Shown piece by piece: positions 43,771-52,408 of a stretch of 64,000 nt of DNA; position 1 is the stretch's first letter; each line of letters starts with the position of its first letter. The notes beneath the pieces were generated by a model. That model made no database searches. It was given only the letters and a program-made list of their open reading frames with translations, and was not told where the DNA came from. The stretch comes from Lentzea albidocapillata subsp. violacea (GTDB lineage Bacteria > Actinomycetota > Actinomycetes > Mycobacteriales > Pseudonocardiaceae), in assembly GCF_900100275.1 (NCBI RefSeq), contig NZ_FNET01000029.1, forward strand, positions 1 to 64,000. The letters run 5' to 3'. The position numbers and the translations under genes were made by a program.

Positions 43771-46022
43771 GAGCCGTAGCCCCTGAGCAGCCGCGACGCC
43801 TCGCGACGGATCCGGGTCAGCGTCCTGGCGGGCGGACCGCCGTCCAGGTCCCAACTGAGTTCGATCTCCTCCGCGAGCCGGTTGAGCTCCTCGGGACGAA
43901 CGCCGAAGCGGTCCTCGAGCTTGCGCACCAGCTTCGTCGCGACCAAGTGGTCGACGGCCTCGGTTGTTGTACCGCCGGCACCGAGTACAACGGGCACGAA
44001 CGACTCCAACTGGCGTTCCAGCCGGTTTCCCCAGCCCACACCGAGTTTGGCGAAGTTGTCGTGGAGGTTCTCGTCCAGGAACGACTTGACCTCGTCGACG
44101 ACGCCCCTGAACTCCCTCGCCGCCGCGTCGAACGAACGTTGCAAGGCGCTGAAGGAGACAGGGCGGACGCTACCGGAGTGCTGGGCCGGGAACTCCTTGT
44201 GCCGAGCGGGAAGCTCCTGCACGTGTGCTCGGTCGTAGGTCTTGTCAGCGAACGCCACCGTGGTCTCGTCATGGTTCGCGGTGCCGACGAACCAGACGTT
44301 GCGCGGCAGAGGAAGCCGGGCCCCTTCGAATTTCGCCGGGAGACCAGGTAGTGCGCTGGTGAGCAGGTCCAGGTAGCCCTTCTCGACGACCGCGTTCTCC
44401 AGGATCGACAGCATGGACCCGAAGTACTGCTCGGGATGCGCGAGGTTCATCTCGTCCAGCACGATCACCATCGGTCGATCCGCGTTCGCGGGCAGCAGCG
44501 CCCGGTAGAGCGCCTTGGTGAACTCGCTTTCCGCGAAGCGCTTCTCGAAGGCGTTGTAGTAGCCGAAGAGGTCGTCCTTGTCCCGCCATCCTGCCTGGAC
44601 CTCGACTATCTGGGCGGCGCCCGCTCCGCTCAGAGCCTTGAAGAACTCACGGGGCAGGCTCGTCTTCCCGGTTCCGGAAATTCCCTGCAGGAGGTGGAGC
44701 CGGCTTGACGCCAACCCCGCCAGAAACAACCTGACGTCGGTCTCTTCGTAGTAGAAGGCGGGGTCACCGGAAGCCATTCGGCTACGTACTTCTGTCACGA
44801 GATCAGCCAGCGAATCGACTGGGTGCGTGGCTGTGGGACGGTTGAGCGCGCTGTCGCGGTCGTAGGCGGAACAAGCGGGGAACGGTTCCTTGGTGGCTTC
44901 CTTGGCCTGCAGCTCTGCCCATTGAGCGCGCTGTTGTTCGATTGCCTGGCGCAGGGTCTCCCGTTGAGCGGCGAGTGTGTCGCGTTCGTCGCGCAGCACT
45001 TCCAGCTCACCGACACTCATGAGCTGGTAACGCAGGCGCTGGTCGATCGCGTCGTGTTGTTGCCGCCAGTACGCCGCCTGACTCTCCGCCTCTGTCACCT
45101 GCGTGGCCCTGGCTCGGAGCTCGGCGATCTCGGCCTCCGGTGGACGGCGGGACATCTCATCCCGCAGCTTTGTCACCTGCGCGACCAACTCGTCCCTCTG
45201 GCGGATGAGCGCGTCGGGGTCGTCGCCGTAATGCGCGAGCTCTGCCTGCAGCTCGCGGATCCGTTCGTCCCGCGCCCTCCGGCGTTGGCGTTCGGCTTCG
45301 AGATCGTCGCGGAGGTCCGCCACCTGTTCGCGCTCATCGGCGATCTGGACTTCCAGCTGCCTAACCTGCTGCCCGGTCAGCATCGCGTTCTTGACCTCGG
45401 CGAACTCGAGATCCGCCTCGACCTTTGCCTCTCGCCGACGGAGATTCGTTTCGCGCGTCGCGAGTTCCTCCGTCAGCGCGACCAGACGTTCGCGTTCGGC
45501 GTGCGTCTCCTCGTGTGCGGCGGACAGAACCTCAGCGGCACGCTTCCGTGCTTCCTCGGCAATGTGCAGAGACTCGGCCAGCAGTTCATCGCGGTGTTGT
45601 ACGGCCGCGCGAGTCAGCTCTTTCAGGTCATCGGCGAATCCTGCCCTTGCGGCAGACCGCTGGATCTCCAGATCGGCTTCGGCACGGGCTGTCGCCATCT
45701 CCCGCTCGGCGATCCGTTCAGCGCGCTCGACCAGGGCCTGCCGGTCCGCGGTCAGCGCGTCACGGTCTGCCTGAAGTGCCTTCTCCGTTGCTTCGGCCCG
45801 CTCCTTGGCCCTGATCCAGGCGGCTTCGCGAGTCTTCACCTGGATCCAGACGTTCTTCACCCGTGTCGCGGTGAGCTGCTTCTCTTCGGTGATCTTGAGG
45901 TCTGCTACTTCGGCCGCGATGTCGTCGGGCACCGAATTCGTGTCATCGAGTCCGGCTTCGACTTCATCGAGCCTCGCGGCATCCTGGTCAGAGCCACGAT
46001 TCTTGGAACCCTTCGCGGCCAT
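43767..46022 (-). CDS. Coiled-coil McrB-like AAA+ ATPase/GTPase
   Basis: A 751-residue protein. Residues about 60-375 are an uninterrupted, strongly charged coiled coil (ERAEATEKALQADRDAL, VADLRDDLEAERQRRRARDERIRELQAEL and so on). The motor follows: Walker A LQGISGTGKTSLP (445-457), Walker B MVIVLDEMNLAHPEQYFGSMLSILE (518-542) and the sensor-1 region WFVGTANHDETT (577-588), where McrB proteins carry the N-T/A-x-D motif that gives GTP preference. This is the McrB branch of AAA+. A long coiled coil fused to McrB, beside a McrC-like gene, is the defining feature of CoCoNuT-type IV restriction systems. It likely forms a hexamer that drives the downstream effector. Confidence 0.9.
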   Translation of the reverse strand: MAAKGSKNRGSDQDAARLDEVEAGLDDTNSVPDDIAAEVADLKITEEKQLTATRVKNVWIQVKTREAAWIRAKERAEATEKALQADRDALTADRQALVERAERIAEREMATARAEADLEIQRSAARAGFADDLKELTRAAVQHRDELLAESLHIAEEARKRAAEVLSAAHEETHAERERLVALTEELATRETNLRRREAKVEADLEFAEVKNAMLTGQQVRQLEVQIADEREQVADLRDDLEAERQRRRARDERIRELQAELAHYGDDPDALIRQRDELVAQVTKLRDEMSRRPPEAEIAELRARATQVTEAESQAAYWRQQHDAIDQRLRYQLMSVGELEVLRDERDTLAAQRETLRQAIEQQRAQWAELQAKEATKEPFPACSAYDRDSALNRPTATHPVDSLADLVTEVRSRMASGDPAFYYEETDVRLFLAGLASSRLHLLQGISGTGKTSLPREFFKALSGAGAAQIVEVQAGWRDKDDLFGYYNAFEKRFAESEFTKALYRALLPANADRPMVIVLDEMNLAHPEQYFGSMLSILENAVVEKGYLDLLTSALPGLPAKFEGARLPLPRNVWFVGTANHDETTVAFADKTYDRAHVQELPARHKEFPAQHSGSVRPVSFSALQRSFDAAAREFRGVVDEVKSFLDENLHDNFAKLGVGWGNRLERQLESFVPVVLGAGGTTTEAVDHLVATKLVRKLEDRFGVRPEELNRLAEEIELSWDLDGGPPARTLTRIRREASRLLRGYGS

Positions 46023-47237
46023 TCAGCTCTCTCCGACTTCGACTAGTTGATTGCACAAGGTGGTGGTCTCGGTGGCCAGTGCTTCGAGGAGGCGCGGCTG
46101 CATCGCGCCGTTGGACAGCGACGTCCAGCGGACCGCCAAACGCACCAGCATCACCAATGCGCCGGTATTGACGATGCCCTCGGCCGACGGAGGACTGGCT
46201 ATCGCGAGCACACCGACGAGTGCGGTCAGACTGCCTGGTGTTGCAGACGCGAGCTGCTGGGCCGTGTTGGAGTCGAGTTCGAGTCGCTCGCTCAGCTCCC
46301 CCGCCGTGTCCTCCGACCAAGTGGGTGCGGCGGCGGGATCGATGCCCGCCACGTACCAGCACTGGTCACAGTAACGACGCAACGCGAGCTCGATCCTGCT
46401 TAGAACGATCAGAGCGGTCTCGGCGCGCCGGTCATGACGCCACTCCGCCAGGACGTCGTTGAGATCGTCGACCGCGCCCCGAAGCGGGAGACCGCTCCCG
46501 CTCTCACCGGAGAAGTGCGGCACCGATGTGAGCCAGCGGGCCACCCACTCCTGCTCAGCGGCTTTCTTGGCAAGGTAGCGACTGAGACTGGGGTGCGGTG
46601 TGCCGCGCGTGGTGGTCACCGCGACACCCGTCGGGGTGGCTGCGAGGGGACTCGCGACCAGGCACGGTTCGCCACTGCTCACGATGACCGTCCGGCGGTT
46701 CGGGTCGTTGGTGGCCCGGCTGAATCGGGCGAGTTCGAGCATCGACGGTTCGGCTGACTCGTGTGGATCAGGTTTGAGCAGCAGGCAGTTGACACGCACT
46801 GGCCGACCCGCTGTTCCGCTCTGGAAAGAGGCACGATTACGACCGATGAACCGAAGCGGGAGTGGTGTTGACTCCAAGCCGGGGTCAGGCCAGAGCTCGT
46901 CCGTCGCGACATCGCGGTAGACCCACGCCACCTCGGTGCGACCAGCATGGATCGTCCCGTCTGCGGACGCCCGAAGACGCTGGGTGGTGGCCTGGACGAG
47001 CAGATGACGCACCAGGTCGACCGGTAACTGCAGCAGGTCGCTAATGCGACCAGGGGACTCCTCTCCGGCCTGTCGCAGACGTAGTACTGCCTCCAGAAGC
47101 ACGTCGTGGGCCAGCGTGGTGGTCCTTTCCATCACGACGCGCCATCGAACCGCAGGACTCAGCAGAACATGTTCATTCCTGGGCGACAGGTCAGCGAGCG
47201 CGTAGGCGGGCAGATCACGTGGACTTCCGGAGGCCAT
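46023..47237 (-). CDS. Unknown operon protein with N-terminal winged-helix-like region
   Basis: A 404-residue soluble protein I do not recognise. Residues 30-80 (MERTTTLAHDVLLEAVLRLRQAGEESPGRISDLLQLPVDLVRHLLVQATTQRL) read like a winged helix. The rest is mixed, with a cysteine pair in YCDQCWYV. Its stop is immediately before the McrB-like ATG, and its start lies inside the end of the helicase gene, so it is co-translated with both. Start may be the ATG at 47237 or the GTG at 47243. By position it should be a core component of the system, perhaps an adaptor. Confidence 0.78.
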   Translation of the reverse strand: MASGSPRDLPAYALADLSPRNEHVLLSPAVRWRVVMERTTTLAHDVLLEAVLRLRQAGEESPGRISDLLQLPVDLVRHLLVQATTQRLRASADGTIHAGRTEVAWVYRDVATDELWPDPGLESTPLPLRFIGRNRASFQSGTAGRPVRVNCLLLKPDPHESAEPSMLELARFSRATNDPNRRTVIVSSGEPCLVASPLAATPTGVAVTTTRGTPHPSLSRYLAKKAAEQEWVARWLTSVPHFSGESGSGLPLRGAVDDLNDVLAEWRHDRRAETALIVLSRIELALRRYCDQCWYVAGIDPAAAPTWSEDTAGELSERLELDSNTAQQLASATPGSLTALVGVLAIASPPSAEGIVNTGALVMLVRLAVRWTSLSNGAMQPRLLEALATETTTLCNQLVEVGES

Positions 47238-50200
47238 GCTCACCCCCCGTCAGGTCGTGGAGAGCCGCCAGGGCGGGAACGGCCTCACGTCCCTCGGGCG
47301 AGGTGAACATCGCGGCGTCCCCTACCGCCACCAACAGCCGTCGTTGACGGCTCATCGCTACGCACAGACGGTTGGACAGCACCAGGAAGCCGAAGTCGCG
47401 GTGGCCGCGTTCGCGCTTATTCGATCGGACGGTCGAAAGGAAGACCACGTCGAATTCCCGGCCCTGGAAAGCGTCGACTGAGCCGATGCGCACCCGCGGA
47501 AGCCCTCGATCGGTGTAAAGCCAACTCACGGAAGGGTTCAGCGTGTAGTCGAGCCCTTGGCGGACCGCGAGACCTGCGTCTCGCATTGCCTCCCACAACG
47601 CGTTGACCTGTCCTGAGTAGAACGTGATGACCCCGAAGGTGAAGTCGCTCCGGGACTCGCGCAGACCCTCGAAGAGCTGAGTGACGATGACCTGCGCCTC
47701 GGCCGGTCGGGCGATGCTCGTGCCCGATCGCTGATCACGGCCTTCGGTCGCCGGCACGTCGAACCAGGCGCAGACGGCGTTTTTGTAGCCAGTGAGGTGG
47801 TGGGCGAAGGCGCGTGGATCTTCGATTCCGTTGAAGAGACGTTCCTGGAAAGGAGCGTAGAACTGCTCGCTGATGAAGGTTCCCAGAACCGGATGCGTCC
47901 TGAACTGACGGTCGAGTGTGATGACTCGCGGAGTGCCGTCGCGCACCTGGAGCTCCTTGAGCTTGATGAACAGGCGCTCGAAGAGAGATCTGCTCAGCAC
48001 GGTGTCGACGATCTTGCCGTCATGACGCTTCGACAGCTGGGGCACTAGACCCTCGTCCAACAGCTGCGGCAGTTGGCGGTGGTCACCGACGAGAATGATC
48101 CGGCCACTGGCAAGGCTCACCGGGATCATCAGGTCGAGCGGATTGGCCCTGGCGGCCTCGTCCACGATGACCGTGTCGAAGGGGACCGTCTGGGCATCAC
48201 GCATCCGGCGGGAAGCCGACTGTTGGCACGTCGCGGCGAGCGCACGGGTGTGGTTGCTGATCGACCGGCGGATCGCGTCCGGCTGCGACGCCACGGCATC
48301 GCGGAAGTACTCGATCGCCAGGTCGACTGGACTCGTTGACGCGCGCACTTCGCGCTCGGCCGACTGCATTGCGCGGTAAAGCAGGGCTTCGACCTCCGGC
48401 ATGGTGGCGACAACACTGCCGCGTGCGCGACCGTCCAGGATGCGGTCGAGGACATCGCGCTTGAGCACCGCAAGCTCTGCCGCCGCGACGTCCGGGGCCG
48501 AAACACTTCGGGCAGCTCGCTCCAGGCTTTCCCGTTGCGCATCGTTGAGCAGGTCGAAGAACTGCTGAGTGGTATACGCGCGGGCAGCGGTGTTGGGACC
48601 GTCGTCGGCATAGCCCTCCGAGCTGGCGCGCAGACGACGGGCGAGCACCATCAGTTCGTCGCTGCGGCGACTCGCGCCTCCTGCGAGGTCGTACTCCAGC
48701 TTCCTCGCCAGTCGCCGCGCTTCGCGCGCGACGTCAGCGCCCACCAGGTCGACCTGGTGGGTCAACCAGGTCAGCAGTTCTATCGTGCTCGCGACGTCGA
48801 ACGGTTGATGCCGGTAAGCGGTGGCACGGTCCTGGAGTTCACGTTGACCGCGGACGAACTCGTTCGGGCGGACACGTTTGTAGCGGTGGTCCAGCCTTGC
48901 CGATAGGTCGGCCGTCCACGCCGCCAGGTATGCCTCGTCCTCTTGATCCTCTCCTCGCCCCAGCTTGACCGGAGGGAGAAGGCCGTCGTTCGCTGCGTTG
49001 ATCAGATTGCCGACGGCGTCGTGCTGGTAGCTCGTCAGCAGCACGCGCTTGTCGAGTGCGGCCGACTTGTCGTGGATTTCGCTCAGACGAGCTTGGATCG
49101 CGGTGATGACCCGTGTTTTCCCGGTTCCCGGGGGGCCTTGGATGAGCAGGAGGTCGCGCGAGTTGACGGCCATGTCGATGGCCTGCAGCTGGGCGTTGGT
49201 GGGCGTGCCTCCCAGGATTTCGCGCACTCTGGCCGACATCGGTTCGTGGCGTTGCGCCCGGCCGACGTCATCAGGGCGTTGATCACCGAGGATGAGCGCC
49301 AGCTGCCGGACAGGGAAGGTTGCACCCGCCGCGACGGCGGCCTGGGCGAAATCCCGCCGGTCTATGCGGACCTTGTCGAGGGTGTACGCACCGGCCAGCC
49401 GGCCGCGCTGCGGCAGCGTGCCCCGTTCGTACGGCCGCGCCGGTGCCAAGACAATCGTTCCTTTCGGCGACACGATTGCTTCGCCGATCACGAACGCGCC
49501 GGCACTGTGGCCTCCGGTCTCCTGGAACGCGACACCTTCACCTGCCTCGATGCCTACCCGTTCGCGTCCGATGCGTTCGCGGAAGGCGTCTGAACGGTGG
49601 TGCTGGACGAGGTCGAACTCCAACCGGTTGTCGGACCGGACCGTGAACCGGTCGTAGTCGGCCCAGCCGATTTCACTGGCCGCCTGCTGTGCCGCCGCCC
49701 GCTCCAGCGAGTTGTACTCCTCCCAGATCGCCAGGTAGGCGTTGTCAGCCTTCGAGAGGCGTTCCACCTCTTCGCGTTCCGTTGTCGTGAGCTGGCCGAG
49801 ACGGGTGGCGTCGACGAAGGAGATCTCGCCCCGCACGAGCATCAGACGGTCCTGGGCGCGGGGTCTCCGGCGAGTCAGTCGTTCGAGGAGGAGCCGGTCG
49901 CCGATCAGTCGGACGTCCGCGGTGATGGTGGCACCGACCAGCCGGAAGGCGGTTTGGTTCACAGTGGCGCCCGCGCCGACCGCAATGACCGCGAACGGCT
50001 CGCCCCCGTCCAGCCGGATCTGCTCGGTTAGCCATCGGATGACCTTTTCCGGCGTGTCCTTCGACTTCGCGTGCCGTCGAATGTCCTCGACCGCTTGGTC
50101 GTCAACGCCGATGCGCCGCCCATCGGGCCAGCGCTCGAACCGGTCATAGGTCAACACCCTCAGAGCCACGTTGGGCTCGGTCGCCACGATCTCGGCGATG

Positions 50201-50409
50201 TACGCATCTGACGCCACCACCGTCACGAGCCACTCGGCGTCGTCGGAGTCGGGCAGCGCGCAGCTGGCGACCACGTCGCCGGCGGTCAGGACGACACCGA
50301 ACGGCGAGGACGTGACACGAACGGAACTGCTGGTTCCGAGGGGGAACGAACCGACCGGCCGCAACCACACGGTGCGTTCCTGCGCATGGGGTAGCTCTCT
50401 GATCTTCAT
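47215..50409 (-). CDS. UPF1/DNA2-type SF1 helicase with large N-terminal region
   Basis: A 1064-residue superfamily-1B helicase. The first 390 residues are an unknown domain. Motif I is LIQGPPGTGKTRVIT (422-436), motif II FDTVIVDEAARANPLDL (744-760), motif III ILVGDHRQLPQLL (772-784), motif IV TLDRQFRTHPVLG, motif V IGSVDAFQGREFDVVFLSTVRS and motif VI NRLCVAMSRQRRLLV. UPF1-like helicases act on RNA or DNA 5'-3'. In CoCoNuT systems a helicase of this kind is a frequent partner, consistent with RNA targeting. The ATG at 50409 overlaps the kinase stop (ATGA). Confidence 0.92.
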   Translation of the reverse strand: MKIRELPHAQERTVWLRPVGSFPLGTSSSVRVTSSPFGVVLTAGDVVASCALPDSDDAEWLVTVVASDAYIAEIVATEPNVALRVLTYDRFERWPDGRRIGVDDQAVEDIRRHAKSKDTPEKVIRWLTEQIRLDGGEPFAVIAVGAGATVNQTAFRLVGATITADVRLIGDRLLLERLTRRRPRAQDRLMLVRGEISFVDATRLGQLTTTEREEVERLSKADNAYLAIWEEYNSLERAAAQQAASEIGWADYDRFTVRSDNRLEFDLVQHHRSDAFRERIGRERVGIEAGEGVAFQETGGHSAGAFVIGEAIVSPKGTIVLAPARPYERGTLPQRGRLAGAYTLDKVRIDRRDFAQAAVAAGATFPVRQLALILGDQRPDDVGRAQRHEPMSARVREILGGTPTNAQLQAIDMAVNSRDLLLIQGPPGTGKTRVITAIQARLSEIHDKSAALDKRVLLTSYQHDAVGNLINAANDGLLPPVKLGRGEDQEDEAYLAAWTADLSARLDHRYKRVRPNEFVRGQRELQDRATAYRHQPFDVASTIELLTWLTHQVDLVGADVAREARRLARKLEYDLAGGASRRSDELMVLARRLRASSEGYADDGPNTAARAYTTQQFFDLLNDAQRESLERAARSVSAPDVAAAELAVLKRDVLDRILDGRARGSVVATMPEVEALLYRAMQSAEREVRASTSPVDLAIEYFRDAVASQPDAIRRSISNHTRALAATCQQSASRRMRDAQTVPFDTVIVDEAARANPLDLMIPVSLASGRIILVGDHRQLPQLLDEGLVPQLSKRHDGKIVDTVLSRSLFERLFIKLKELQVRDGTPRVITLDRQFRTHPVLGTFISEQFYAPFQERLFNGIEDPRAFAHHLTGYKNAVCAWFDVPATEGRDQRSGTSIARPAEAQVIVTQLFEGLRESRSDFTFGVITFYSGQVNALWEAMRDAGLAVRQGLDYTLNPSVSWLYTDRGLPRVRIGSVDAFQGREFDVVFLSTVRSNKRERGHRDFGFLVLSNRLCVAMSRQRRLLVAVGDAAMFTSPEGREAVPALAALHDLTGGEHGLRKST

Positions 50410-51728
50410 GCTGTCGGCACCGATCGGAGTGCGATCGTGCGGTCCGGCCTGCCCGGGGTGCTGAGAAGAACTCGGGAGACCTGGTTGCCGACGGGTTTCG
50501 CCATCCTGGTCACCCGCTGGCCTGTGGCGTTGGTGATCACCGTTTCGCCGTGCGCTGTCAGTTCGTATCCATCGGTTACCGGGCGCACGGTGAGGATGGC
50601 GTCTGCCTCGTCGTAGCGGCCCCACAGATGCCGGGGCAGGACGCTGGTCACGGATTCCGCCACGACCAGCGAGTCCCGGGCGGACAGCATGGTCTCCGGC
50701 CTGCCGGGGTAGACGGTCAGCATGGTCGTGGGACCTGTCCTCCCGTTGCACTTGGGGCAGTTGGACATCAACCGGTAGTAGGTCCAGCCACATCCCCGTG
50801 GACACTCGATCACGTTGTCCAAAGCGGTGAACAGGACTTCGCGCCAACGACTCGATCCCGGTCGCGACAAGGGCGTGAGACGACCAGCGCCGAACGTCCG
50901 CTGACACAGCCGGCGAAGCCGGCCGCTAAGCGCCAACGACAACAGCCCCGCGGGCAAGGAACTCGGCAGGAGTCTGTTCGTGTCGTCGTCGGGATCATCG
51001 ACGTAGGGGAACTGGCCCAGGTCGATCCCGAGATCGGCGGTCTTGCCCTCGGTTCCGAACGTGGCGGCTCCCATCAACGGATGGGAGAGCACCAGCATGC
51101 GGAACACGATGATGCCGAGGCTGTACGCGTCCGCGAGCGTCGTGGGTGGACTGCGCCGCTTGCGTTCGGGAGCGACATACCCTGGAAACCCGACGATGTC
51201 CCACGACGGTTCGGTCATCGAGGTGAGGTTGTCTGTGTCGATGAGCCAGGTCGCGTCTCGAGTCAGGTCTTCTGACACCATGACGTTGCCCGGATTCAGA
51301 TCCACGTAGGCGAGACCTCTGGCGTGCAGTCCCGCCACGGTCGACGCCAAGTTCGCCGAGATGGCCAGACGCCGCCGCAGTCCGCCGGTCGCCAGGTACC
51401 AGTCGGCGTCCTCTCGGGGGCCGAACTCCCGGGGAAGGTACGGGTTGCGGAGCGGCTTCATCTCGTTGGCGAGCCGCATCACGTAGCCCGCTCCGCCGTT
51501 CCTCACCAGGGTGATGGGCGAGGCGACGGCCAGCCCGTCCAGCGGGAGCCTTCTGACCCGCTCGATGCGCTCCAGATCCTGTGGACGGGTCAGCAGCTTG
51601 ATCGCGAAGTCCGGATAACTCGCCACCCGGTAGACAGTCCCCTGGGCGCCCTCGGCGATCTTCTTCCCGAGAAGGAACTCGACTCCCGCGTCGTCGGTGA
51701 CTCGGGTTCCGTCAGAAGGCGTCGTCAC
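50406..51728 (-). CDS. Ser/Thr protein kinase with C-terminal zinc ribbon (TerY-P type)
   Basis: A 440-residue Hanks-type kinase. Glycine loop IAEGAQGTVY (24-33), Lys44 (AIKLL), catalytic loop AYVDLNPGNVMV (Asp143, Asn148; Val replaces the usual Arg), magnesium motif DTD at 164-166 in place of DFG, and GYVAPE (183-188). After the kinase fold, four cysteines (Cys309, Cys313, Cys324, Cys327: ECPRGCGW, NCPKCNG) make a zinc ribbon, followed by a strand-rich tail. No transmembrane segment. Kinases of this kind pair with VWA proteins in TerY-P modules. GTG start overlaps the VWA gene by 17 bases. Confidence 0.9.
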   Translation of the reverse strand: MTTPSDGTRVTDDAGVEFLLGKKIAEGAQGTVYRVASYPDFAIKLLTRPQDLERIERVRRLPLDGLAVASPITLVRNGGAGYVMRLANEMKPLRNPYLPREFGPREDADWYLATGGLRRRLAISANLASTVAGLHARGLAYVDLNPGNVMVSEDLTRDATWLIDTDNLTSMTEPSWDIVGFPGYVAPERKRRSPPTTLADAYSLGIIVFRMLVLSHPLMGAATFGTEGKTADLGIDLGQFPYVDDPDDDTNRLLPSSLPAGLLSLALSGRLRRLCQRTFGAGRLTPLSRPGSSRWREVLFTALDNVIECPRGCGWTYYRLMSNCPKCNGRTGPTTMLTVYPGRPETMLSARDSLVVAESVTSVLPRHLWGRYDEADAILTVRPVTDGYELTAHGETVITNATGQRVTRMAKPVGNQVSRVLLSTPGRPDRTIALRSVPTA

Positions 51729-52386
51729 TCTGCAGCCTGAGGATCGACTCTTCGCGGTCGCTGGTTGGGCTCACATCGGGAACGAACTCGCTCAAGGTGA
51801 CCTGTGAGACGGTCGTTGTCACGAAACGGAGGAACTTGCGGATCTCCGTTGCCTCGCTCGCCTCGTGCGGCTTGTCACCGCTGAACTTCGCGAGTAGCTC
51901 AAGGTCGGCGTCGGCCCCGATCGCCAAGGCGAAACGGGTCGCCTTACCTCCCCGCTCGCTCGTGAGGAGGGCGTCGAGTTCCTGCTTCCAGTCCCGGTCG
52001 GTTGGAATTCCGTCCGAGACGAGCGCGATCGTTGGCCGGTACGCCCTCGAAGGGAGCGCTTCGCGATCCTCGATCAGTTCTCGCGTCAGCTTCAACGCCT
52101 CGCCGAGCGGTGTCCGGCCGTTGGCTCGCAATGAGCTGAACTCGACATCCGCTATGGGTTTGTGTGCGACAACGACGTTCGCTGACTCTCCACCGAAGGT
52201 GATGATACTGAGGGTGATGGATCCGTGGCCGGCGTCCACTTCGGTGAGTTCTTCGATCATCTCGGTGACGCTGTTGTTCAGGATTTCTATTTTATCGTCT
52301 TCGCGCATGCTGCCGCTGGTGTCCAAGAGGAGGACGACAGGAAGCGTGCGGGCTGGAATCGGTGCGAATGAATCAAGCAGTGACAT
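51712..52386 (-). CDS. TerY-like von Willebrand factor A domain protein
   Basis: A 224-residue VWA protein. The metal-ion adhesion site is intact: Asp22-x-Ser24-x-Ser26 in LLLDTSGSM, Thr in ANGRTPLGEAL, and Asp in ALVSDGIPTD. Cytoplasmic; no signal or anchor. It fits TerY, which works with a kinase and phosphatase in the TerY-P triad, probably as a metal-dependent scaffold for complex assembly. The phosphatase member is absent here. Followed by the kinase with a 17-base overlap. Confidence 0.9.
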   Translation of the reverse strand: MSLLDSFAPIPARTLPVVLLLDTSGSMREDDKIEILNNSVTEMIEELTEVDAGHGSITLSIITFGGESANVVVAHKPIADVEFSSLRANGRTPLGEALKLTRELIEDREALPSRAYRPTIALVSDGIPTDRDWKQELDALLTSERGGKATRFALAIGADADLELLAKFSGDKPHEASEATEIRKFLRFVTTTVSQVTLSEFVPDVSPTSDREESILRLQSDDAF

Positions 52387-52408
52387 TTTCCTGGTTTCTC
52401 TCGTCAGC

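Noticed and set aside
50410..50907. N-terminal extension of the SF1 helicase
   Set aside because: The open frame continues to 50907 but this part is antisense-like, arginine- and proline-rich, and overlaps the kinase gene; the ATG at 50409 forms an ATGA junction.
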